Part shown: piece by piece, positions 1-11,484 of the stretch | How positions within the stretch are numbered: position 1 is the stretch's first letter | Layout: every line of letters starts with the position of its first letter | Source: Adlercreutzia faecimuris | GTDB lineage: Bacteria; Actinomycetota; Coriobacteriia; Coriobacteriales; Eggerthellaceae | Assembly (NCBI RefSeq): GCF_022669055.1 | Contig: NZ_JAJMLW010000003.1 | Coordinates: forward strand, 1 to 64,000 | DNA: 64,000 nucleotides | Direction: 5' to 3' | Notes under the pieces: model-generated | Database searches by the model: none | What the model was told of the DNA's origin: nothing | The model's input: the letters and a program-made list of their open reading frames with translations, nothing else | Position numbers and translations under genes: made by a program

Positions 1-117
1 ATGAGCGGAACCATGGAGGGGGGGATCACCCGGTCCCATTCCGAACCCGGAAGTTAAGCCCCCCATCGCCGAGAGTACTGCGGGGTAGCCCGTGGGAGGG
101 TAGGGCGTTCCGCTCAT
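1..117 (+). rRNA. rrf: 5S ribosomal RNA
   Basis: The sequence carries the conserved 5S core (CCCATTCCGAACCCGG, then AAGTTAAGCC) and closes on itself: bases 1-10 pair perfectly with bases 108-117, which is helix I. The length of 117 nt is normal for a bacterial 5S. The 16S and 23S genes of the operon would lie to the left of the window. The mature ends may differ by a few bases from the ends given. Confidence 0.95.
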
Positions 118-138
118 GGGGGGTGCTCCCGCGTGCAT

Positions 139-161
139 GCCGCCCGACGGGCGGCCTTTTT
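139..161 (+). terminator. Terminator of the rRNA operon
   Basis: A stem GCCGCCC / GGGCGGC closed by a three-base loop is followed by a T run, 22 bases after the 5S gene. It is a standard intrinsic terminator. Confidence 0.85.
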
Positions 162-202
162 GCCTTCGGGCCCAGCCGCCCGCGCCTGGCCGCCCCGCTC
201 CT

Positions 203-230
203 GCCGCCCGATGGGCGGCTTCTTTGTTTT
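203..230 (+). terminator. Second, tandem rRNA terminator
   Basis: A second hairpin with the same GCCGCCC / GGGCGGC stem (loop GAT) is followed by TTCTTTGTTTT. Tandem terminators are common behind rRNA operons. Confidence 0.75.
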
Positions 231-298
231 CTGGCGCCGCTCGGGTTTCCGGGGAGTTAATTGCGCGGAGCGTTCGGCTTCGCTGACTTTTCAACGCG

Positions 299-319
299 TA
301 TAATAGAAATGGACTATTA
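299..319 (+). promoter_or_regulatory. Candidate -10 box overlapped by an inverted repeat
   Basis: A consensus TATAAT lies at 299-304, about 50 bases before the next gene; the -35 is weak (no clear TTGACA). The -10 box overlaps a perfect 6-bp inverted repeat, TAATAG (301-306) and CTATTA (314-319), with a 7-base spacer. A repressor site is possible, but the arms are short. Confidence 0.5.
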
Positions 320-354
320 GTCGCCCGTTCAGGCATGATGAAAGGGGTAACGCG

Positions 355-960
355 TTGGCAGTCAAAGCACAGGATGCAAAGGAGCAGGCAGAGGCGCTCG
401 TCGCAGACGAGAAGGCCCTCGCTGATCTGGTCGGCGTGCTGGCCGAGGGATCGCGTCGCGAGCGGCAGCAGGCGGCCGCGGCCATCTCGCAGGCGGCCAA
501 GCTGAACGCCGAGGCGCTCGTTCCCCATGCGAACGCGCTCGTGGACGCCCTGAACCGCCCGGAGGCGCAGACGCGCTGGGAGGTGCTCGACGCCCTGACC
601 GAGCTCGTCCCCTACGAGTCCCGCACCTGCGACAAGGGCGTCGTCGGCGCCGAGACGGCCCTGTTCGACGAGGACAGCGGCCCGGTGCGCCTGGCCGCGA
701 TGCGCTTCCTGTGCAAGCTGGGCGCCACCACCGAGAATCGCTCCGAGAAGGTGTGGCCCCTCATCGACGAGGGCATCCAGTGCTATCATGGCGACCTCGA
801 GTTCCAGGACATGCTGCTGGCGGTCATCGACTTCTCGGCGGGCAAGCTGTCGCCGACGGTGAAGAAGGAGCTGGGCGACCGCATGGCCTTCGACGCCTCC
901 AACGGCAAGGGCGCGCTCAAGAAGAGAGCGTCGACGATCGTGGAGAACGTCTCCAAGTAG
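355..960 (+). CDS. HEAT-like helical repeat protein
   Basis: A 201-residue soluble protein that is almost entirely alpha-helical, with paired amphipathic helices typical of HEAT-like repeats (for example residues 20-115, where Leu and Ala recur at helix spacing). No catalytic motif, signal peptide or membrane segment is visible. The start is a TTG, chosen because AAAGGGGT lies seven bases upstream and no ATG in frame is better placed. It stands alone, with a promoter-like TATAAT upstream and a terminator-like hairpin downstream. HEAT proteins usually act as protein-binding scaffolds; the partner cannot be told from the sequence. Confidence 0.8.
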   Translation: MAVKAQDAKEQAEALVADEKALADLVGVLAEGSRRERQQAAAAISQAAKLNAEALVPHANALVDALNRPEAQTRWEVLDALTELVPYESRTCDKGVVGAETALFDEDSGPVRLAAMRFLCKLGATTENRSEKVWPLIDEGIQCYHGDLEFQDMLLAVIDFSAGKLSPTVKKELGDRMAFDASNGKGALKKRASTIVENVSK

Positions 961-971
961 CCGCCACCCTC

Positions 972-999
972 AGAAAGACGCCTCGCGGGGCGCCTTTCT
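972..999 (+). terminator. Terminator-like hairpin
   Basis: AGAAAGACGCC pairs with GGCGCCTTTCT (one mismatch) around a short loop, directly after the HEAT-like gene. The T tract is short. Confidence 0.6.
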
Positions 1000-1064
1000 C
1001 TTGCTGTCCGCGAACGCGCGGGCGGGCACTCGCATCCCCGAAACGCATCTCAGGAGGTATCCTC

Positions 1065-2159
1065 ATGGCACGGCATAGCGTGACCCTCATCCCCGGCGAC
1101 GGCATCGGCGTCGAGACCTCGGCTGCCATGCAGCAGGTAGTCGCCGCCAGCGGCGCGCAGATCGACTGGGAGGTGGCCGAGGCGGGCGCCGCGTGCATGG
1201 ACATCCACGGCACGCCGCTGCCGGATTCCACCATCGAGGCGGTCAAGCGCAACAAGGTGGCCATCAAGGGCCCCATCACCACGCCGGTGGGCACCGGCTT
1301 CCGCAGCGTGAACGTCGCCCTGCGCAAGACGCTCGACCTGTACGTGTGCCTGCGTCCCGTGATCTCGCTGCCCGGCGCGGGCGGCCGCTACGACGACGTC
1401 GACCTCGTCATCGTCCGTGAGAACTCCGAGGACCTCTACGCCGGCATCGAGTTCGAGGAGGGGAGCGAGGGGGCCCGAAGGCTCATCGAGTTCGTCGATG
1501 AGAGCGGCGCGGGGTCGATCCGGCCCGATTCCGGCATCTCGATCAAGCCTATCTCCGTCACGGGGACGCGGCGCATCGTGGAGTACGCTTTCGAGTACGC
1601 GCTCAAGCACGGCCGCGAGAAGGTGACGGCCGTCCACAAGGCGAACATCATGAAGCACTCCGACGGCCTGTTTCTGCGCGTGGCGCGCGAGGTGGCCGAG
1701 GAGTACGCCGGCCGCGTGGCCTTCGAGGCCAAGATCGTCGATGCCTTCTGCATGAGCCTGGTGATGGATCCGTCCCAGTTCGACGTGGTGGTGTTCCCCA
1801 ACCTGTACGGCGACATCGCGAGCGATCTGGCGGCCGGCCTGGTGGGCGGCCTGGGCATCGCGCCGGGCGCGAACATCGGCAAGGACTACGCCGTGTTCGA
1901 GGCCGTGCACGGGTCGGCGCCGGACATCGCCGGCAAGGACATCGCCAACCCGACGGCGGAGATCCTGTCGGCGGCCATGATGCTCGATCACCTGGGCGAG
2001 CTGGAGGCCGCTGCGCGCATCCGCGCCGCCGTGGCCCGGGTGTACGCCGAGGGCCGCTGCCTGACCGGTGACATCCGCCGCGCGACGGGGCTTGGCGGGG
2101 AGCCGGCTCGCTGCAGCGAGTTCACCGCCGAGCTCGTGCGCGTGCTCGAGGAGATGTAG
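1065..2159 (+). CDS. icd: Isocitrate dehydrogenase, NAD-type
   Basis: A 364-residue member of the isocitrate/isopropylmalate dehydrogenase family, oxidising isocitrate to 2-oxoglutarate in the TCA cycle. The N-terminal PGDGIG motif is present. The isocitrate-binding signature R-S-V-N-V-A-L-R (Ser81, Asn83) and RENSEDLYAGIE (119-129) match E. coli Icd closely rather than LeuB. In the cofactor loop HGSAPDIAG, Asp287 and Ile288 replace the Lys and Tyr of NADP-dependent enzymes, a known determinant of NAD preference. The ATG at 1065 follows an AGGAGG; an in-frame extension upstream has no such site. Aconitase, the preceding TCA step, follows 65 bases downstream, so the two are probably co-transcribed. 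Confidence 0.92.
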   Translation: MARHSVTLIPGDGIGVETSAAMQQVVAASGAQIDWEVAEAGAACMDIHGTPLPDSTIEAVKRNKVAIKGPITTPVGTGFRSVNVALRKTLDLYVCLRPVISLPGAGGRYDDVDLVIVRENSEDLYAGIEFEEGSEGARRLIEFVDESGAGSIRPDSGISIKPISVTGTRRIVEYAFEYALKHGREKVTAVHKANIMKHSDGLFLRVAREVAEEYAGRVAFEAKIVDAFCMSLVMDPSQFDVVVFPNLYGDIASDLAAGLVGGLGIAPGANIGKDYAVFEAVHGSAPDIAGKDIANPTAEILSAAMMLDHLGELEAAARIRAAVARVYAEGRCLTGDIRRATGLGGEPARCSEFTAELVRVLEEM

Positions 2160-2230
2160 GGAGGCGGGGCGCGGGCCCTGCCGAGAGAGGCGCCCCGGAG
2201 GGTTCCGGCGGCGGCCGTGAGAGGATGGTC

Positions 2231-4903
<2,673 letters not shown>

Positions 4904-4944
4904 GCGGCAGATGCGGCGAAAGCGTGGTTACGGGGGCGGGCTCT

Positions 4945-4972
4945 CTTGGGGCCCGTCCCCTTCCCGTATAAT
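4945..4972 (+). promoter_or_regulatory. Promoter of the 679-residue membrane protein gene
   Basis: A perfect TATAAT at 4967-4972 has a CTTGGG (-35-like) about 16 bases upstream. It sits 60 bases before the start codon of the next gene, so that gene probably has its own transcript. Confidence 0.6.
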
Positions 4973-5032
4973 GGCCTTTTCGAGTACACGTCGGGGGCGC
5001 GTGCCCCCGCCGACGCAAGGGAAAAGGGGATC

Positions 5033-7072
5033 ATGGCGAAATCATCTGGCATTGACGCGCTGCTGGAGGCGCTGAGGCAGTCGGGCTTCGACGCCGGCAG
5101 TGCGCAGGGCGCGGGCGGCAGCTCGCCCTTCACGGTGGACGCGGAGGACGCGTCGAGCGAGCGGGGCGCGGGCGCCTCGGGGTCGCGCGGCGGCGTCGGC
5201 GGGTTCGGCAACGGCTTCGGGGGCTTCGGTGGCGCGGGCGGCCGCGGGGGCTCGGGCGGCCAGGAGCCGCACATCGACCTGTCGTTCCTCGACAACCTCA
5301 AGGGCATCAGCAAGAAGATGCTGGTGGTGCTGGCCATCGTGCTCATCCTGGTGCTGGCGGCGGCCTACTGGTGGTTCCACCCGCCCATCAACATCCACTC
5401 GGTGGACACCTGGACCTTCGTGGCCGTGTTCATCCTGCTGCCGCTGTTCCTGTTCTTCACGGCCAAGTCGCGCGCCTACAAGGCGGGCACCGACAAAGTG
5501 ACGGCCAACGCCGGCAAGGCCAAGACGTTCAAGGGCCTGTCCTTCGTGCCCGTGGCCGTGCTGCTGGTGGGCGTGCTGGGCGCGGTGCTGTCGCTTTCGA
5601 TCATCCCGGGCAACGCCGAGCGCTACTCCAACGTGCTCAAGACCGACACGCTGGAGTTCGCCCAGGACATCCAGGAGGTCAACTACTCGGAGATTCCCAT
5701 CATCGACCGTGACTCGGCCATCCTGCTGGGCAACCGCGAGATGGGCTCCATCCCCGAGTACGTCAGCCAGTTCGAGGTGTCCAGCCTCTACAGCCAGATC
5801 AACTACAAGGGTGCCCCGGTGCGCGTGAGCCCGCTGGGCTACGCCGACCTGTTCAAGTGGTTCACGAACCGCGAGGCCGGCATCCCCGCCTACGCGCTGG
5901 TGGACATGACCACCCAGGACGCCGAGATCGTGCGCCTGGGCGACAGCCCCATCTACTATTCCCAGTCCGAGCCGCTGGCGCGTAACATCGACCGCCACGT
6001 GCAGCTCAAGTACCCCTTCTACATCTTCGGCGAGAAGTCCTTCGAGATCGACGAGGACGGCCACCCCTGGTGGATCTGCCCCGTCAAGGACTACACCATC
6101 GGCCTGTTCGGCGGCGAGACGGTGAGCCGCGTGGTGCTGTGTGACGCCACCACGGGCGAGACCCAGGACCTGACGGTGGAGGAGTGCCCGCAGTGGGTCG
6201 ACCGCGTGTTCCCGGCCGAGCTGCTGATCCAGCAGTACAACTGGTGGGGCTCGTACCACAACGGCTGGCTCAACTCGTTCCTGGGCCAGGAGGGCGTGGT
6301 GCGCACGACCCCCGGCACCAACGGGACGCTGGGCTACAACTACCTGGCCAAGGACGATGACGTGTGGGTGTACACCGGCGTGACCTCGGCCACGGCGGAC
6401 AACTCCATCATCGGCTTCGTGCTGGTGAACCAGCGCACCCAGGAATCGCACTTCTACAGCGTGTCGGGCGCCACCGAGGACTCGGCCATGTCGTCGGCTG
6501 AGGGCCAGGTGCAGAATCTGCGCTACACCGCCACGTTCCCGCTGCTCATCAACGTGTCCAACCAGCCCACCTACTTCATGGCGCTCAAGGACGGCGCGGG
6601 CCTGGTGAAGAAGTTCGCGATGGTGGACATCCAGCGCTACCAGAACGTGGCCGTGGGCGACACCGTGGCCGACACGCAGAAGTCCTACGAGGCGCTGCTG
6701 GCCACCAACGGGGTCAACACCGACGCCGCCGGCACGCCCGACGTGCAGACGATGACCGGCACCATCCGGTCGCTGTCCCAGGCGGTGATCGAGGGCAACT
6801 CGCACTTCTACGTGACCATCGTGGGCCAGGACGGCGCGATCTACGACTTCGCGCTGCCGGGGCTGATCGACATCGTCGGATACAAGGAGGGCGACACCAT
6901 CACCTTCTCGTATCTGGAGGGCACGGGCATGAGCGCGGCCTACGAGATCAAGAAGGCGGGCGCCGACGAGACAGCCGGCGGCCTGCCGGACGACCGGGAC
7001 GCCGTGTCGGCCACGCCCGCGACGGCCGGTGAGGTGACCCAGCCGGTCGAGGAGCCGACCAAGACGGCGTAG
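5033..7072 (+). CDS. Membrane-anchored protein with Gly-rich linker and large outer domain
   Basis: A 679-residue protein I do not recognise. A short cytoplasmic head (1-40) leads into a low-complexity Gly/Ser/Arg linker (about 44-77), then three hydrophobic segments (about 96-115, 127-143 and 169-191). A domain of some 450 residues, rich in Tyr, Trp and beta-type sequence, follows and probably faces outside. It ends in an acidic, Thr/Pro-rich tail. The ATG at 5033 has AAAAGGGG upstream. The gene is monocistronic, with its own promoter and a strong shared terminator. No enzyme motif is visible; a cell-envelope role is inferred from topology only. Confidence 0.8.
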   Translation: MAKSSGIDALLEALRQSGFDAGSAQGAGGSSPFTVDAEDASSERGAGASGSRGGVGGFGNGFGGFGGAGGRGGSGGQEPHIDLSFLDNLKGISKKMLVVLAIVLILVLAAAYWWFHPPINIHSVDTWTFVAVFILLPLFLFFTAKSRAYKAGTDKVTANAGKAKTFKGLSFVPVAVLLVGVLGAVLSLSIIPGNAERYSNVLKTDTLEFAQDIQEVNYSEIPIIDRDSAILLGNREMGSIPEYVSQFEVSSLYSQINYKGAPVRVSPLGYADLFKWFTNREAGIPAYALVDMTTQDAEIVRLGDSPIYYSQSEPLARNIDRHVQLKYPFYIFGEKSFEIDEDGHPWWICPVKDYTIGLFGGETVSRVVLCDATTGETQDLTVEECPQWVDRVFPAELLIQQYNWWGSYHNGWLNSFLGQEGVVRTTPGTNGTLGYNYLAKDDDVWVYTGVTSATADNSIIGFVLVNQRTQESHFYSVSGATEDSAMSSAEGQVQNLRYTATFPLLINVSNQPTYFMALKDGAGLVKKFAMVDIQRYQNVAVGDTVADTQKSYEALLATNGVNTDAAGTPDVQTMTGTIRSLSQAVIEGNSHFYVTIVGQDGAIYDFALPGLIDIVGYKEGDTITFSYLEGTGMSAAYEIKKAGADETAGGLPDDRDAVSATPATAGEVTQPVEEPTKTA

Positions 7073-7153
7073 GAGGCGCGAGGCTGCGGAACCGGCTCTG
7101 AGCGCGGGGCCGCGTTCCTTGGCGCGAACGGATGCGCCTTGGCGCCAGAGCCA

Positions 7154-7187
7154 GACGCCCGCATGCTCTTCGAGGCATGCGGGCGTC
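7154..7187. terminator. Bidirectional terminator
   Basis: A perfect 13-bp stem, GACGCCCGCATGC with GCATGCGGGCGTC, encloses TCTTCGAG. It lies between two convergent genes and can serve both. Confidence 0.85.
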
Positions 7188-7200
7188 TCTTGCTTCCTCC

Positions 7201-7632
7201 TCAGCGCGAGGGGTTGGGGTGGGCGGCGAAGCTTCGGATGGTCTCGGCCACGGCGGCCAGCCCGGTGCGCCGGGCGGCGTCGAACGTGTCGGTGACGCCG
7301 GCCTCCTGGAGAAAGTCCAGGGGCGTCTCTGCCACCAGCGCGCAAGGCGCCCCGTTGAGGACCTCGGCCACCAGGGCGAGGATGCCGCGGATGACCAAGG
7401 TGTCGCTGTCGCCCTCCAGGAAGAAGACACCCTCCCGCGCCTCGAGCTTGAGCCAGGCGTTGCTCTGGCACCCGCGCACCCGCCGCGCCACGGTGCGCTC
7501 GCTATCGGGCAGCGGGGGAGAGCGCCGCGCGACGTCGAGCAGGAGCTCGTAGGCGTAGAGCGGGTCGTCCAGCAGGGTGAATCGCTCTACGATGTCTCGC
7601 TGGGCCTGGAGCACTGCCTCCTGGCCACGCAC
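7201..7632 (-). CDS. sufE: SufE-like sulfur acceptor
   Basis: A 143-residue SufE family protein that accepts persulfide sulfur from a SufS-type cysteine desulfurase. The signature RVRGCQSNAWL holds the sulfur-accepting Cys55, in the same place as the VxGCxSxVW of known SufE. The GTG start at 7632 is chosen because an AGGAG lies about eight bases upstream. It is the last gene of a leftward group behind a fucose-isomerase-like gene (41 bases away). A cysteine desulfurase is encoded 4 kb away, across a divergent regulator. Confidence 0.85.
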   Translation of the reverse strand: MRGQEAVLQAQRDIVERFTLLDDPLYAYELLLDVARRSPPLPDSERTVARRVRGCQSNAWLKLEAREGVFFLEGDSDTLVIRGILALVAEVLNGAPCALVAETPLDFLQEAGVTDTFDAARRTGLAAVAETIRSFAAHPNPSR

Positions 7633-7673
7633 CGCAGGAGGCTCCTGTGGCTGGGAGGCCGCGCTGCCGGCGC

Positions 7674-9236
7674 CTAGGCGCACGTGAGCACCTCGAAGCC
7701 GGCCAGCTCGCCGTAGCGCACGGCGGCGTCGAACACGTCGCCGTAGACGAGGGCCTGATGATTGCCGGTGGTGATGCTCCCCTGGTTGAAGGCGGCGATG
7801 TCGTTGACGGCGTAGTAGACGCCCTCGGAGCAGTTCTCGTCGTGATAGCCGGCGCCCGAGACGATGGTGCCGCGGGCAACGAACAGCTTGCGGCATGTGG
7901 GGTCGAACCGGGCGACGGTCACCACCTGGCCCGCGTCTTGGGCGAAGTCGTGGCGGATGGTGGCGCCCCAGCGGCCGTCCATGGCGAAGGGGCGCAAGGC
8001 GTAGTCCGTGGCCTCGCCGGCGATGCCCCTCATCTTGCGGTTGGGGGTAGAGTGGTAGGTGCACACGATGCCGCCGCGGCCCTCGATGGCCCGGGTGAAG
8101 GCGGCGAAGGCCTCCTCGTGCTTGGCGAGGGACTTGGGCGCCGACACCGGCGAGTCGGAGTCATACTTGATGATCATGGTGTTGCCCATGTAGGGGGCGG
8201 TGCGAGAAAGGGCGCTCAGCAGCTGCATCGAGACGAGGGCGCTCACGTCGTACTCGCAGGCGGAGCAGATGCCCTCCTCGTTGTTGAGCGAATGGTTGAG
8301 GCACATGGTGAACTGCTCTTGGTTGAGGCGGCGGGTGGCGCACATGTCGGGGCAGGGGGCCGTGAAGCCGTTGCAGCCCGTGGCGGCGAGGAGCTTACGG
8401 GTCAGGTAGTGGGCGCGCAGGGACTTGTAGACGTTCTCGGCGGGCATGTCCGCCTCCAGGGCGCCTTGCACGAGCTCGTCGGTCATCTCCTGGATCTCGC
8501 GGGCCTCCTCGGCGGTGATGTTGCCCTCGCGGCGTCCGGGAAGCGTCGGATTGGCGGTGGGATCGTTCTCGCGGGTCTGGTCGAGGAACTCGTGCATGTT
8601 TAGGTAGGTGAAGCGGATGCCCATCTTGTCGGTGACGGCGCCGTGGTCGATGAAGGAGTCGGGCGCGCTGATGGAAGTCGTCGAGTTGTGGCGCACGAGG
8701 GCGAGGATGCGCAGGTTCTCCATGACTTTGCGGGCGAGGAGCGCCCTCACGTCGTCGCGGGCCTCGTCCCAGCTGACCCAGCCGAGGCACTCGCAGCCAT
8801 GGGCGCGCAGGGTTGCCACGGTAGCCGTCCCCGTGGCCGATCCCGTGAGCATGACCGCGACGGGCTTCTTGGTGGCAAGAGCGAGCTGGAGGGCGAAGTC
8901 GATGCCGAAGGGGTAGTAGGTGACGGCGTAGAGATCCACCTCCTCCTTGTCGGCGCAGAGATCGGCGATGAGGTCATCGGTGAGGGGGAAGGTCTCATCG
9001 CGCTTGCTCACGTACGGGGCCATGACGTTGACGAAGTCGAGGCTGCCCAGCTCGGCCCGGAGGGCCTCGTCCCAGCCGGCTGCTATCTGGGCCGTGCGGG
9101 CCTCGTCGAAGTCGCTCGTCAGCTCATCGCCGCGACCGAAGCGGCACGGGCCCTCGAAGACGTACTCGTGGATAAGCCCGAAGATGACGGGCTTGATGTT
9201 GAGCTTGATGTCCTGGGTCTTGCTGATTGGTTCCAT
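7674..9236 (-). CDS. L-fucose/arabinose isomerase-like protein
   Basis: A 520-residue protein resembling the L-fucose isomerase fold. The N-terminal half looks like the Rossmann-like domains of that family (residues such as LYAVTYYPFGIDFALQLAL). The C-terminal half has the Cys-rich CNGFTAPCPDMCATRR and EGICSACEYDVSAL stretches that often mark this fold. True sugar isomerases use Glu/Asp/His metal ligands there; I cannot confirm them all, so the substrate is unknown. The ATG at 9236 follows AGAGAAGGAGA. It lies between a 136-residue unknown gene and sufE, all leftward, suggesting a shared pathway. The mix of an isomerase fold and sulfur-transfer genes is unusual. Confidence 0.7.
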   Translation of the reverse strand: MEPISKTQDIKLNIKPVIFGLIHEYVFEGPCRFGRGDELTSDFDEARTAQIAAGWDEALRAELGSLDFVNVMAPYVSKRDETFPLTDDLIADLCADKEEVDLYAVTYYPFGIDFALQLALATKKPVAVMLTGSATGTATVATLRAHGCECLGWVSWDEARDDVRALLARKVMENLRILALVRHNSTTSISAPDSFIDHGAVTDKMGIRFTYLNMHEFLDQTRENDPTANPTLPGRREGNITAEEAREIQEMTDELVQGALEADMPAENVYKSLRAHYLTRKLLAATGCNGFTAPCPDMCATRRLNQEQFTMCLNHSLNNEEGICSACEYDVSALVSMQLLSALSRTAPYMGNTMIIKYDSDSPVSAPKSLAKHEEAFAAFTRAIEGRGGIVCTYHSTPNRKMRGIAGEATDYALRPFAMDGRWGATIRHDFAQDAGQVVTVARFDPTCRKLFVARGTIVSGAGYHDENCSEGVYYAVNDIAAFNQGSITTGNHQALVYGDVFDAAVRYGELAGFEVLTCA

Positions 9237-9274
9237 GGCGGGTGTCTCCTTCTCTCTTCGTACCGTGCTATCCG

Positions 9275-9685
9275 TCACGCAGTCTCGGACGAGAGCTGCG
9301 AGAACGCCTTCTGGGCGACGTCCTTGACGCTTCGGGCGGTGCCGAGGTAGTCGGGCGAGAGCGTGATGCCGAGATCCTTACGGAGCTTCATGAGCAGGAG
9401 TATCTGCTTGGTCTCGGCCGAGGTGGCACCGGCGCAGTTGAGCGAGGTGTCTTGGAGCGTCCCCTCTCCGTTGCCGGCTGCTGCCCGCTGGTGCTCCATG
9501 CTGAAGCGGGAGAGCTCCCTGAGGTCGTCGGTCCAGAAGCTCGTGTCGTCTATGAGGTAGCGCAGCCGAATGTAGCGGATGAGGAGGTTCGTGAACGCCT
9601 CCAGGCTGTCGGCCTGCTCGCGCATGGGGGGAACCAGATCGTCGGCACGGCGAAGGTTGTCCCTGAGTCTCTCTGCGAACTCCAC
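9275..9685 (-). CDS. Small helical protein, first gene of isomerase-sufE group
   Basis: A 136-residue soluble protein, mostly helical, not recognised. The first 70 residues look like a helical bundle (RLRDNLRRADDLVPP and following). The last 45 (LRKDLGITLSPDYLGTARSVKDVAQ) resemble the end of an acyl-carrier-protein fold, but there is no DSL serine for a phosphopantetheine arm, so a carrier role is not supported. It leads the leftward group with the isomerase-like gene 38 bases downstream. A TATAAT on the minus strand (9722-9727) lies 37 bases upstream of its start. Confidence 0.7.
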   Translation of the reverse strand: MEFAERLRDNLRRADDLVPPMREQADSLEAFTNLLIRYIRLRYLIDDTSFWTDDLRELSRFSMEHQRAAAGNGEGTLQDTSLNCAGATSAETKQILLLMKLRKDLGITLSPDYLGTARSVKDVAQKAFSQLSSETA

Positions 9686-9808
9686 GGCGCCTCCTCTGCT
9701 TGAAGGTGGGTCGGTGGGGCGATTATACGGGCGTCATGCAATGAAGATATCCGGTAAAATGACCAATAAAACGATAGTATTTTGGAGGATCTGAAGAAGG
9801 AATCGCCG
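9686..9808. promoter_or_regulatory. Divergent promoter region
   Basis: This AT-richer gap separates the leftward isomerase/sufE group from the rightward regulator/desulfurase pair. On the minus strand a TATAAT lies at 9722-9727. On the plus strand TAGTAT (9773-9778) and TAAAAT (9752-9757) are possible -10 boxes. The PucR-type regulator probably binds here, by analogy with other divergent regulator arrangements. Confidence 0.55.
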
Positions 9809-11476
9809 ATGTTCACCCTTACCATGTTGATTCATGACTACGAGCCGTGCACGGTGCTCGCGAGGCCGAGAAACCGCGTGATGTTTGATTCGCTCCTTGT
9901 CGGCCTGGGGTGCTCCCCGCTGCCGCAGCAGGGGGCGGGTGACGAGGATGGATGCCGGGATGACGGGGATCAAGGACAGGCGACGGCGGGCTTCCCGGGA
10001 GGGGCGCGTGAGCCGTGCGCTCTCTTCGTCGGGGGCGAGGAGCAGGCGCTCCGGTTTCTCCGGAGCCATCCCGGCGCCTTCGCCTGCGTTCTCGTCGCCG
10101 AGGGGGAGAAGGGTGACGCTTCGGGCCTCCCTCCTGATCGCTGCTTCGTGGTGCGCGTCGATGACCCGGGGGCCCTTGCCCTCTTCATGCAGGAGGCGTG
10201 CGGGCGCATTCAGCTTTGGCAGGATCGGATGAAGTCCTCGATGCTGCAAAACGGAAGCTACCAGCACCTCATCGACTGCAGCGAGGACATCCTGGGAAAC
10301 TTCATCTCCCTCACCGACCTGTCGTTCCGGCTTCTGGGCTGGACGCGCGGCATCATGCCCGACGATGAGGTGTCGCGGCGTTTGGTGGAGAAGGGCTATC
10401 ATGACGCCGAGACCATCGAGGTGTTTCGGGAGCACCGCCTCTTCGATATCTGGGAGCGGCAGGGCGGCCTTACCGTCTACGAGGAGTCGCTGACGGCCCA
10501 GACGGAAAGCGCCTCGTACATCTTCCGCATGCAGGGTACCTACTTCGTGCATGTCATCATGCGCTTCAACCGCCGGGCGCGCACGGCGGCCCTCATGGAC
10601 ACCTTCGACATCTTCATCGCGCATCTGGAGACGTTGGTGCGGAGGGATTGGCGGGAGCGGCGAGGCGGCGGCCCGGTCTACACGCGTACGCTGGCGGGGC
10701 TTCTGTCCGGGAAGCTGACTGAGTCGACGGCTATCGGCGAGGAGCTGGCCGTGGCGGGCATCAGACGCGAGGCCTCCTTCACCGTGCTGGTGTTCTCCCC
10801 GGGAGACTCCTCGGGTCGGGCGGCGGCAAGCGAGCGTCACTACTTCATGAGCCGGCTTGAGGGGGAGTTTCCCGACGAGAAGATCATCGAGTATGGATCC
10901 ACCCTGGTGCTCGTGCACCAGGGGGTGCCGACGGGGGACGGAGGTGCCTCGCCCGGGGAGGCGCGGGCCGACCTGCTGTCCCGGACATCGCTGTTCCTCA
11001 ACCTTCACCGCGGCGCCTGCGGCTGCTCTGACATCGTCGATTCGGCTTTCGACCTGCGCTTCGCCTACCAGCAGGCCTGCTTCGCCCTGTCGCGGAGCGC
11101 CGTTCCTCCGCGGATGCCTGCCGAGGGCGCGGTGCCGCTCGTCCTGCCGTTCGACGCATGCTACCTCGACTTCCTGCTGTTCGGACGGGAGGAGAATCGC
11201 GACCTCGACCTATTCTGTCGTATGCGCGGGCCGGTGGCTCGCATCGCCCGGGACGACGAGGCGGAGGGGAGCGGCAACCTGGAGGTTATCGTGACGTACC
11301 TCTCCTACGAGCGGCGCGCTACCCAGGCCGCGAAGGCCCTGTACCTGCATAGAAACTCGCTGCTATATCGCATTGACGCGCTCCAGCGGCGCTACGAGCT
11401 CGATCTCGACTCATGTGCCTTTCGCCAGGCGTTCCTGATCGAATACGACCTCATGGTTCGAGGCGGGAGAGGATAG
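9809..11476 (+). CDS. PucR/CdaR-type transcriptional regulator
   Basis: A 555-residue regulator. Its C-terminal 60 residues (EVIVTYLSYERRATQAAKAL, then LHRNSLLYRIDALQ) are the typical PucR-family helix-turn-helix, where N-T-L-x-Y-R-I is the recognition helix. The N-terminal 450 residues would sense a signal and show no membrane segment. The ATG at 9809 follows GAAGAAGGA seven bases upstream; the reading frame stays open further upstream without a good start. It is divergent from the isomerase/sufE group and lies eight bases before a cysteine desulfurase gene, so it probably controls both. The ligand is unknown. Confidence 0.82.
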   Translation: MFTLTMLIHDYEPCTVLARPRNRVMFDSLLVGLGCSPLPQQGAGDEDGCRDDGDQGQATAGFPGGAREPCALFVGGEEQALRFLRSHPGAFACVLVAEGEKGDASGLPPDRCFVVRVDDPGALALFMQEACGRIQLWQDRMKSSMLQNGSYQHLIDCSEDILGNFISLTDLSFRLLGWTRGIMPDDEVSRRLVEKGYHDAETIEVFREHRLFDIWERQGGLTVYEESLTAQTESASYIFRMQGTYFVHVIMRFNRRARTAALMDTFDIFIAHLETLVRRDWRERRGGGPVYTRTLAGLLSGKLTESTAIGEELAVAGIRREASFTVLVFSPGDSSGRAAASERHYFMSRLEGEFPDEKIIEYGSTLVLVHQGVPTGDGGASPGEARADLLSRTSLFLNLHRGACGCSDIVDSAFDLRFAYQQACFALSRSAVPPRMPAEGAVPLVLPFDACYLDFLLFGREENRDLDLFCRMRGPVARIARDDEAEGSGNLEVIVTYLSYERRATQAAKALYLHRNSLLYRIDALQRRYELDLDSCAFRQAFLIEYDLMVRGGRG

Positions 11477-11484
11477 GAGGGGCA

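Noticed and set aside
1-400. tRNA gene after the 5S
   Set aside because: No cloverleaf or GTTCGA-type loop is visible; only tandem terminators follow.
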